In this document: piece after piece, positions 54,938 through 64,000 of the stretch
How positions within the stretch are numbered: the first letter of the stretch is position 1
Layout: each line of letters opens with the position of its first letter
Origin: Hippophae tibetana
Lineage: Eukaryota; Streptophyta; Magnoliopsida; Rosales; Elaeagnaceae
Direction of reading: 5' to 3'
DNA: 64,000 bases
Assembly (NCBI GenBank): GCA_037013495.1
Contig: CM072810.1
Span: 56,840,843 to 56,904,842 of the forward strand
Position numbers and translations under genes: made by a program
Notes under the pieces: generated by a model
Seen by the model: only the letters and a program-made list of their open reading frames with translations
The model's database searches: none
Told to the model about the DNA's origin: nothing

Positions 54938-55966
54938 TTAGAAAGCTTAATAATAAATTAGTCATTAGAGATTAGATATATAGAGAAAGGAAAAACGCTT
55001 AATAAAATTTACAAGTAATCATAATTTATGTTAGCAGCATATATTATACATTAAATAGAAAATCATGTAAATAGTAGTAAACCTTTTAATTAAAGTCTAA
55101 GCATTTATACGATTCACACATTGAATTTAATATTTCCTCGAAAAATAAAAGATAATGCACAATAGATGTTATAATTGGATAAAAATTAAATAAAACTTTT
55201 CCTACGTGGATAAAAATAATTATTATAGCTTCTATTAAATATATCAATATATATAAGTAAGAATATTTAAGTGGATAAAAATAAATTTTTTAACATAAAT
55301 AACTAAAAATAAGTAAAGTAATTACAATATCATAAATAAGTAGATAAAAAATAATTATTATATATAATAAATAAGTAATTGCAACAATAAAAAAATTTGC
55401 CCCCATTCCCAAGTAGCAAAGAAAACAAAATAATTTGACAGTTCATCACAAATAAATTTTACTTGTAAATCATAATTTAGGTAATAACATCCAATCCAAT
55501 TTAACAATAACTTTTTTACCTTACTAATTTAACATCCAAATAAATTTGACAATAACTAAATGCATATGACATTATTCTTTCATATATCCCCAAGAAAATA
55601 CCAAGAGAATAAAACAAGTGTGATTCGGTAAAAATATTGACATTATGTTTTTATTTTTCCAGCACACATTTTCAAAAAAATATATACGCATATAAATTTA
55701 AAAATAAATTAAAATTTTTTCAATCATAGTTTAAAACATCCATCAGACTAAATGTCAATTTGCTTATTAGCTTCTGTTATAAAGCAATCCTATAGTTTTG
55801 AAATATCTTACATTTCAAATTTAACATGAAATCCATCATCTATACTTCACTTGATAAATATAATATTATTCAAAAATAAAAAGATAATCAAGTTAAGCAG
55901 CACAGCAAAACATAGAGTCTTAAATATTTACAAGTATCACAACCAATAATGAAAAGTAAAACTCAC

Positions 55967-56505
55967 CTTGCTCGCTCTTCCATAAACCGAACAGCTTTCT
56001 CTAGAAAAGATGGAGATCCAACCTCTTTCAAAGCAAACAGAATGGGTCTCCCAATAACTTTAGATACGGTTTGCTTTTTTTGTATTTACAAAAAGGACAA
56101 CCACCGAAAAATGGAAAAAGAAATAAAGCGCATATTAGCACTTTGCAAATTAACAAACTCATAGGTCACATAGTAGTAAATTATTTGGGAAAATGATATT
56201 GGTATCAGAAAATTTATACTCACTGAGGTTCGACTTGCACTTTGCATATATCCAGTAGTACACTAATGTGGTTTTCGACATGCATGGTGATCGACACTAA
56301 TATATGTCAACCTCGTTTCTGGAGAAGAATCTGCAACTATTCCAACAGATTCATTAGAATTTGTCACTAAACTTTCGAGAGATTTTGATAATAGATTTCG
56401 CACAACTTCATCAGTATCATTTGTTTCATGAGAATTTAGCCCGAAGCCAGAATCAACTTCATGGTGCAATTCATATGGGAATCTCCCCATATACGTTTTT
56501 AACTT
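55967..56505 (-). pseudogene. Captured gene fragment, copy B22
   Basis: Exon 2 is intact, from monomer B21, with acceptor TTTTTGTAA: the AG is changed to AA (TATTTACAAAA on the plus strand). Exon 1 resembles copy B20, with HHEVDSGFG, DEVVRN, SLESLV and GIVADS. Confidence 0.55.
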
Positions 56506-57536
56506 TTAAAAAGCTTAATAAAAAATTAGTCATTAGAGATTTAGATATATAGAGAAAGGAAAAACGCTTAATAAAATTTACAAGTAATCATAATTTATGT
56601 TAGTAGCATATATTATACAATAAATAGAAAATCATGCAAATTGTAGTAAACCTTTTAATTAAAGTCTAACGATGTATACAATGCAAACATTGAATCCAAT
56701 ATTTCCTCAAACAATAAAAGACAATACACAATAGATGTTATAATTGGATAAAAATTAAATAAAACTTTTCCTACGTCGATAAAAATAATAATTATAGCTT
56801 CTATTAAATATATGAATATATATAAGTAAGAATGTTTAACTGGATAAAAATAAATTTTTTTATGTAAATAACTAAAAATAAGTAAAGTAATTACAATATC
56901 ATAAATATGTAGATAAAAAATAATTATTATATATAATAAATAAGTAATTGCAACAATAAAAAAATTTGCCCCCATTCCAAAGTAGCAAAGAAAACAAAAT
57001 AATTTGACAGTTCATCACAAATAAATTTTACTTGTAAATCATAATTTAGGTAATAATATCCAATCCAATTTAACAATAACTTTTTAACCTTACTAATTTA
57101 ACATCCAAATAAATTTGACAATAATAAAATGCATATGACATTATTCTTTCATATATCCCCAAGAAAATACCAAGAGAATAAAACAAGTGTGATTCGGTAA
57201 AAATATTGACATTATGTTTTTATTTTTCAAGCACACAATTTTAAAAAAACAATATACACATATAAGTTTAAAAATAAATTAAATTTTTTTCAATCATAGT
57301 TTAAAACATCTATCAGACTAAATGTGAATTTGCTTATTAGCTTATGTTAAAAAGCAATCCTATAATTTTGACGTATCTTACATTTCAAATTAAACATCAA
57401 ATGCATCGTCTATACTTCACTTGATACATATAATATTATTCAAAAATAAAAATATAATCAAGTTAAGCAGCACAGCAAAACATAGAGTCTTAAATATTTA
57501 CAAGTATCACAACCAATAATGAAAAGTAAAACTCAC

Positions 57537-58073
57537 CTTGCTCGCTCTTCCATAAAACGAAGAGCTTTTTCTAGAAAAGATGGAGATCTAACCTCTTTCA
57601 AAGCATCTGAATTGGTATCCCAATAACTTTAGATGCCATTCGCTTTATTTTTATCTACAAAAAGGACAACCACCGAAAAATAGAAAAAGAAATAAAGCGC
57701 AGATTAGCACTTTGCAAATTAACAAACTCATAGGTCACATAGTAGTAAATTATTTGGGAAAATGATATTGGCATCAGAAAATTTATACTCACTGAGGTTC
57801 GACTTGCACTTTGCACAGATCCAACGTACACTAATGTGGTTTTCGGCATGCATGGTGATCGACACTAATATATGTCAACCTCGTTTCGGGAGAAGAATCT
57901 CCAACTACTCCAACAGATTCATTAGAATTTGTCACTGAACTTTTGAGAGATTTTGATAATAGATTTCGCCCAACTTCATCAGTATCATTTGTTTCATGAG
58001 AATTTAGCCCGAAGCCAGAACCAACTTGATGGTGCAATTCATATGGGAATCTCCCAATATACGATTTTAACTT
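57537..58073 (-). pseudogene. Captured gene fragment, copy B23
   Basis: Duplicate of copy B21, with the same decayed exon 2 (CATCTGAATTGG). It differs at RKPH against RKLH in exon 1. Confidence 0.55.
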
Positions 58074-59103
58074 TTAGAAAGCTTAATAATAAATTAGTCA
58101 TTAGAGATTAGATATATAGAGAAAGGAAAAACGCTTAATAAAATTTACAAGTAATCATAATTTATGTTAGCAGCATATATTATACATTAAATAGAAAATC
58201 ATGTAAATAGTAGTAAACCTTTTAATTAAAGTCTAAGCATTTATACGATTCACACATTGAATTTAATATTTCCTCGAAAAATAAAAGATAATGCACAATA
58301 GATGTTATAATTGGATAAAAATTAAATAAAACTTTTCCTACGTGGATAAAAATAATTATTATAGCTTCTATTAAATATATCAATATATATAAGTAAGAAT
58401 ATTTAAGTGGATAAAAATAAATTTTTTAACATAAATAACTAAAAATAAGTAAAGTAATTACAATATCATAAATAAGTAGATAAAAAATAATTATTATATA
58501 TAATAAATAAGTAATTGCAACAATAAAAAAATTTGCCCCCATTCCCAAGTAGCAAAGAAAACAGAATAATTTGACAGTTCATCACAAATAAATTTTACTT
58601 GTAAATCATAATTTAGGTAATAACATCCAATCCAATTTAACAATAGCTTTTTTACCTTACTAATTTAACATCCAAATAAATTTGACAATAACTAAATACA
58701 TATGACATTATTCTTTCATATATCCCCAAGAAAATACCAAGAGAATAAAACAAGTGTGATTCGGTAAAAATATTGACATTATGTTTTTATTTTTCAAGCA
58801 CACAATTTCAAAAAAACAATATACACATATAAGTTTAGAAATAAATTAAATTTTTTTCAATCATAGTTTAAAACATCTATCAGACTAAATGTGAATTTGC
58901 TTATTAGCTTATGTTAAAAAGCAATCCTATAATTTTGAAGTATCTTACATTTCAAATTAAACATCAAATGCATCGTCTATATTTCACTTGATACATATAA
59001 TATTATTCAAAAATAAAAATATAATCAAGTTAAGCAGCACAACAAAACATAGAGTCTTAAATATTTACAAGTATCACAACCAATAATGAAAAGTAAAACT
59101 CAC

Positions 59104-59641
59104 CTTGCTCGCTCTTCCATAAACCGAACAGCTTTCTCTAGAAAAGATGGAGATCCAACCTCTTTCAAAGCAAACAGAATGGGTCTCCCAATAACTTTAG
59201 ATACCGTTTGCTTTTTTTTGTATCTACAAAAAGGACAACCACCGAAAAATGGAAAAAGAAATAAAGCGCATATTAGCACTTTGCAAATTAACAAACTCAT
59301 AGGTCACATAGTTTTAATTATTTGGGAAAATGATATTGGCATCAGAAAGTTTATTCTCCCTGAGATTCGACTTGCACTTTGCATAGATCCAACGTACACT
59401 AATGTGGTTTTCGGGATGCATGGTGATCGACACTAATATGTGACAATCTCGTTTCTGGAAAAGAATCTGCAACTACTCCAACAGATTCATTAGAATTTGT
59501 CAATGAACTTTCGAGAGATTTTGATAATAGATTTCGCCCAACTTCATCAGTATCATTTGTTTCATGAGAATTTAGCCCGAAGCCAGAACCAACTTGATGG
59601 TGCAATTCATATGGGAATCTCCCAATATACGATTTTAACTT
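59104..59641 (-). pseudogene. Captured gene fragment, copy B24
   Basis: Two disabling changes are visible. The exon 2 A-run has 8 instead of 7 bases (frameshift). The exon 1 donor reads TCAGGGAG where others have TCAGTGAG, so the GT is gone. Exon 1 also has SSLTNS, ADSFPE, RLSHIS and HASRKPH. Confidence 0.6.
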
Positions 59642-60669
59642 TTAGAAAGCTTAATAATAAATTAGTCATTAGAGATTAGATATATAGAGAAAGGAAAAAC
59701 GCTTAATAAAATTGACAAGCAATCATAATTTATGTTAGCAGCATATATTATACATTAAATAGAAAATCATGTAAATAGTAGTAAACCTTTTAATTAAAGT
59801 CTAAGCATTTATACGATGCACACATTGAATTCAATATTTCCTCGAACAATAAAAGATAATGCACAATAGATGTTATAATTGGATAAAAATTAAATAAAAC
59901 TTTTCCTACGTGGATAAAAATAATTATTATAACTTCTATTAAATATATGAATATATATAAGTAAGAATATTTAAGTTGATAAAATTAAAAATTTTAATAT
60001 AAATAACTAAAAATAAGTAAAGTAATTACAATATCATAAATAAGTAGATAAAAAATAATTTTTATATATAATAAATAAGTAATTGCAACAATAAAAAAAT
60101 TGCCCCCATTCCCAAGTAGCAAAGAAAACAGAATAATTTGACAGTTCATCACAAATAAATTTTACTTGTAAATCATAATTTAGGTAATAATATCCAATCG
60201 AATTTAGCAATAACTTTTTTACCTTACTAATTTAACATCCAAATAAATTTGACAATAACTAAATGCATATAACATTATTCTTTCATATATCACCAAGAAA
60301 ATACCAAAATAATAAAACAAGTGTGATTCGGTAAAAATATGGACATTATGTTTTTATTTTTCCAGCACACATTTTCAAAAAAAAATATACACATATAAGT
60401 TTAAAAATAAATTAAAATTTTTTCAATCATAGTTTAAAACATCCATCAGACTAAATATCAATTTGCTTATTAGCTTATGTTATAAAGCAATCCTATAATT
60501 TTGAAGTATCTTACATTTCAAATTAAACATCAAATGCATCGTCTATACTTCACTTGATACATATAATATTATTCAAAAATAAAAATATAATCAAGTTAAG
60601 CAGCACAGCAAAACATAGAGTCTTAAATATTTACAAGTATCACAACCAATAATGAAAAGTAAAACTCAC

Positions 60670-61206
60670 CTTGCTCGCTCTTCCATAAAACGAAGACCTT
60701 TCTCTAGAAAAGATGGAGATCCAACCTCTTTCAAAGCAAATAGAATGGGTCTCCCAATAACTTTAGATACCGTTTGCTTTTTTTGTATCTACAAAAAGGA
60801 AAACCACCGAAAAATGGCAAAAGAAATAAAGCGTAATTTGCACTTTGCAAATTAACAAACTCATAGGTCACATAGTAGTAAATTATTTGGGAAAATGATA
60901 TTTGCATCAGAAAACTTATTCTCCCTGAGATTCGACTTGCACTTTGCATAGATCCAACGTACACTAATTTGGTTTTCGGCATGCATGGTGATCGACACTA
61001 ATATGTCACAATCTCGTTTCTGGAAAAGAATCTGCAACTACTCCAACAGATTCATTAGAATTTGTCACTGAACTTTCGAGATATTTTGATAATAGATTTC
61101 GCCCAACTTCATCAGTATCATTTGTTTCATGAGAATTTAGCCCGAAGCCAGAACCAACTTGATGGTGCAATTCATATGGGAATCTCCCAATATACGATTT
61201 TAACTT
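60670..61206 (-). pseudogene. Captured gene fragment, copy B25
   Basis: It shares the lost donor (TCAGGGAG) with B24. Exon 2 reads KGLRFMEERAR. Exon 1 has SKYLESS. Confidence 0.6.
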
Positions 61207-62232
61207 TTAGAAAGCTTAATAATAAATTAGTCATTAGAGATTAGATATATAGAGAAAGGAAAAACGCTTAATAAAAATTACAAGTAATCGTAATTTATGT
61301 TAGCAGCATATATTATACATTAAATAGAAAATCATGTAAATAGTAGTAAACCTTTTAATTAAAGTCTATGCATTTATACGATGCACACATTGAATTTAAT
61401 ATTTCCTCGAAAAATAAAAGATAATGCACAATAGATGTTATAATTGGATAAAAATTACATAAAACTTTTCCTACGTGGATAAAAATAATTATTATAGCTT
61501 CTATTAAATATATGAATATATATAAGTAAGAATATTTAAGTTGATAAAATTAAATTTTTTAATATAAATAACTAAAAATAAGTAAAGTAATTACAATATC
61601 ATAAATAATTAGATAAAAAATAATTATTATATATAATAAATAAGTAATTGCAACAATAAAAAAATTGCCCCCATTCCAATGTAGCAAAGAAAACAGAATA
61701 ATTTGACAGTTCATCACAAATAAATTTTACTTGTAAATCATAATTTAGGTAATAACATCCAATCCAATTTAACAATAACTTTTTTACCTTACTAATTTAA
61801 CATCCAAATAAATTTGACAATAACTAAATGCATTTGACATTATTCTTTCATATATCCCCAAGAAAATACCAAGAGAATAAAACAAGTGTGATTCGGTAAA
61901 AATATTGACATTATGTTTTTATTTTTCAAGCACACATTTTCAAAAAAAAATATACACATATAAGTTTAAAAATAAATTAAAATTTTTTCAATCATAGTTT
62001 AAAACATCCATCAGACTAAATGTCAATTTGCTTATTAGCTTCTGTTATAAAGCAATCCTATAGTTTTGAAATATCTTACATTTCAAATTTAACATGAAAT
62101 CCATCATCTATACTTCACTTGATAAATATAATATTATTCAAAAATAAAAAGATAATCAAGTTAAGCAGCACAGCAAAACATAGTCTTAAATATTTACAAG
62201 TATCACAACCAATAATGAAAAGTAAAACTCAC

Positions 62233-62770
62233 CTTGCTCGCTCTTCCATAAAACGAAGAGCTTTGTCTAGAAAAGATGGAGATCCAACCTCTTTCAAAGC
62301 AAACAGAATGGGTCTCCTAATAACTTTAGATACCGTTTGCTTTTTTTGTATCTATAAAAAGGACAACCACCGAAAAATGGCAAAAGAAATAAAGCGCAGA
62401 TTAGCACTTTGCAAATTAACAAACTCATACGTCACATAGTAGAAAATTATTTGGGAAAATGATATTGGTATTAGAAAATTTATACTCACTGAGGTTCGAC
62501 TTGCACTTTGCATAGATCCAACGTACACTAATGTGGTTTTCGGCATGCATGGTGATCGACACTAATATATGCCAACCTCGTTTCTGGAGAAGAATCTGCA
62601 ACTACTCCAACTGATTCATTAGAATTTGTCACTGAACTTTCGAGAGGTTTTGATAATAGATTTCGCCCAACTTCATCAGTATCATTTGTTTCATGAGAAT
62701 TTAGCCCGAAGCAAGAACCAACTTCATGGTGCAATTCATATGGGAATCTCCCAATATACATTTTTAACTT
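62233..62770 (-). pseudogene. Best-preserved copy of the captured two-exon gene fragment (copy B26)
   Basis: Read on the minus strand, exon-like segment 1 spans about 62770-62490 and ends TCA|GTGAGT, a strong splice donor. A 138-nt intron (62489-62352) is T-rich near its end and finishes TATAG. Exon-like segment 2 spans 62351-62233 (119 nt) and ends GCAAG|GTGAG, a second donor. Segment 1 has one frame with residues GRFPYELHHEVGSCFGLNSH at its start, Ser/Asn-rich and ending at TAG, and a second, offset frame MPKTTLVYVGSMQSASRTS that runs in phase across the splice into segment 2 (IQKKQTVSKVI, then PILFALKEVGSPSF and ALRFMEERAR). The frame offset means it cannot encode one protein. Its upstream limit, an in-frame TAA just before AAAAG, is approximate. 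I do not recognise the parent gene. Confidence 0.7.
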
Positions 62771-63799
62771 TTAAAAAGTTGAATAATAAATTAGTCATTG
62801 GAGATTAGATATATAGAGAAAGGAAAAACGCTTAATAAAAATTACAAGTAATCATAATTTATGTTAGTAGCATATATTACACATTAAATAGAAAATCATG
62901 TAAATAGTAGTAAACCTTTTAATTAAAGTCTATGCATTTATAGGATGCACACATTGAATTCAATATTTCCTCGAATAATAAAAGATAATACACAATAGAT
63001 GTTACAATTGGATAAAAATTAAATAAAACTTTTCCTACGTGGATAAAAATAATTATTATAGCTTCTATTAAATATATGAATATATATAAGTAAGAATATT
63101 TAAGTGGATAAAATTAAAATTTTTAATACAAATAACTAAAACTAAGTAAAGTAATTACAATATCATAAATAAGTTGATAAAAAATAATTATTATATATAA
63201 TAAATAAGTAATTGCAATAATAAAAAAATTGCCCCCATTCCCAAGTAGCAAAGAAAACAGAATAATTTGACAGTTCATCACAAATAAATTTTACTTGTAA
63301 ATCATAATTTAGGTAATAACATCCAATCGAATTTAACAATAGCTTTTTTACCTAACTAATTTAACATCCAAATAAATTTGACAATAACTAAATGCATATG
63401 ACATTATTCTTTCATATATCCCCAAGAAAATACTAAGAGAATAAAACAAGTGTGATTCGGTAAAAATATTGACATTATGTTTTTATTTTTCAAGCACACA
63501 ATTTCAAAAAAACAATATACACATATAAGTTTAAAAATAAATTAAATTTTTTTCAATCATAGTTTAAAACATCTATCAGACTAAATGTGAATTTGCTTAT
63601 TAGCTTATGTTAAAAAGCAATCCTATAATTTTGAAGTATCTTACATTTCAAATTTAACATCAAATGCATCGTCTATACTTCACTTGATACATATAATATT
63701 ATTCAAAAATAAAAATATAATCAAGTTAAGCAGCACACCAAAACATAGAGTCTTAAATATTTACAAGTATCATAACCAATAATGAAAAATAAAACTCAC

Positions 63800-63918
63800 C
63801 TTGCTCACTCTTCCATTAAACGAAGAGTTTTCTCTAGAAAAGATGGAGATCGAACCTCTTTCAAAGCAAACAGAATGGGTCTCCCAATAACTTTAGATAC
63901 CGTTTGCTTTTTTTGTAT
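63800..63918 (-). pseudogene. Exon 2 relic of the next copy (B27), exon 1 beyond the window
   Basis: The exon 2 homolog lies between donor GCAAG|GTGAG and acceptor TTGAAG. It reads EKTLRF and has lost the conserved Met codon (TTTAATGG). The intron starts but the window ends before exon 1. Confidence 0.55.
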
Positions 63919-64000
63919 CTTCAAAAAGGACAACCACCAAAAAATGGAAAAAGAAATAAAGCGCATATTAGCACTTTGCAAATTAACAAACTCATAGGTA

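Larger units (their letters stand above)
53026..59299 (+). repeat. Second dimeric duplication of B monomers (B20-B21 and B22-B23, ~3136 bp)
   Basis: B20 (53026) and B22 (56162) share CCAGTAGTACACTAATG, GATTTCGCACAACTTCATC and a decayed exon 2 with AAAGCATCTGAAT. B21 (54595) and B23 (57731) share CGTTTCGGGAGAAG, CTTTTGAGAG and AAATATATCAATAT. B21 and B23 stop agreeing in the B-specific stretch: B21 has the CATCCATCAG allele, B23 has CATCTATCAG. One dimer is therefore recombinant. These units are distinct from the alpha-beta types. Confidence 0.8.
23244..64000 (+). repeat. Satellite family B array, ~1567-bp monomers, head to tail
   Basis: With TAGGTCA as unit start, monomers B1-B26 begin at 23244, 24813, 26381, 27949, 29514, 31082, 32648, 34216, 35782, 37350, 38918, 40486, 42053, 43621, 45188, 46756, 48323, 49891, 51458, 53026, 54595, 56162, 57731, 59300, 60864 and 62428; a 27th starts at 63995. 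Lengths are 1564-1569 bp and all units have one orientation. Each carries the end of a captured gene's intron and its first exon relic (antisense), the core shared with family A, a B-specific AT-rich stretch, then the second exon relic and the start of the intron. The array runs past the right edge. Confidence 0.97.

Noticed and set aside
56655..56975. A 106-codon minus-strand open frame rich in Ile, Tyr and Phe, as a membrane protein
   Set aside because: Low-complexity AT translation of the shared core in one monomer. The homologous region of other monomers is not open.
59086..59436. A 116-codon plus-strand open frame
   Set aside because: Created by one extra T in a T-run that fuses two shadow frames in copy B24.
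24954..62808. 60-82 codon plus-strand open frames over exon 1 (MPTSFLEKNLQLL..., MSLNFREILIIDF...)
   Set aside because: They are complements of the exon 1 relic. They vary in length with single changes and have no independent support.
26168..63997. A 71-codon plus-strand open frame (MKSKTHLARSSIKR...) repeated in B monomers
   Set aside because: It is the reverse strand of the exon 2 relic and its flanking splice sites. The minus strand gives a better explanation, with a splice donor, an acceptor and a frame in phase with exon 1.
1..64000. CRISPR array or other prokaryotic repeat system
   Set aside because: The repeat units are over 1 kb and contiguous, without spacers. The intron-containing gene fragment points to a eukaryote.
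1..64000. LTR retrotransposon or Helitron as the source of the monomers
   Set aside because: I found no terminal repeats with TG...CA ends, no primer-binding site, no CTRR-type 3' end with hairpin, and no polymerase or helicase coding remnants.
1..64000. Telomeric (TTTAGGG) or 5S/45S rDNA arrays
   Set aside because: No such motif run or conserved rRNA sequence is visible.

Overview
This window holds no complete protein-coding gene and no RNA gene. It is about 64 kb of very AT-rich tandem satellite DNA from a eukaryotic nuclear genome, most likely a flowering plant. That guess rests on very AT-rich DNA, on a captured gene fragment with a short (138-nt) AT-rich GT-AG intron, and on kilobase-long satellite monomers. 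The species cannot be named from the sequence.

Layout. Positions 1-23243 are satellite family A: about 21 head-to-tail monomers of about 1150 bp, five of them shortened to about 1068 bp by the same 80-bp deletion. Positions 23244-64000 are satellite family B: 26 complete head-to-tail monomers of 1564-1569 bp and the first 6 bp of a 27th. The change from A to B is abrupt. It has only a 2-base microhomology (CA, 23242-23243), falls 12 bases after a strongly self-complementary DNA element of family A, and falls inside what was an intron in family B.

Relationship. The two families are relatives. Both carry, in the same orientation, a homologous core (679 bp in A, about 460 bp in B). Around it, A has its own block with hairpins and a fully paired three-way-junction motif. 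B instead has a captured, antisense fragment of an unidentified protein-coding gene: two exon-like segments and a 138-nt intron. The fragment is a pseudogene, broken by a frame offset in its first exon, and it was multiplied with the satellite. Outer B copies stay open across the splice junction, while the homogenised inner copies share a stop codon there.

History visible in the array. The B centre is a dimeric higher-order repeat (alpha-beta, about 3134 bp), interrupted by two extra near-identical monomers. B1 and B19-B26 are more diverged. Family A is a patchwork of segmental duplications with offsets of about 4439, 3361-3368 and 9032 bp, with conversion-like patches. No gene cooperation can be described: the short open frames that recur every monomer are by-products of repeat homogenisation.
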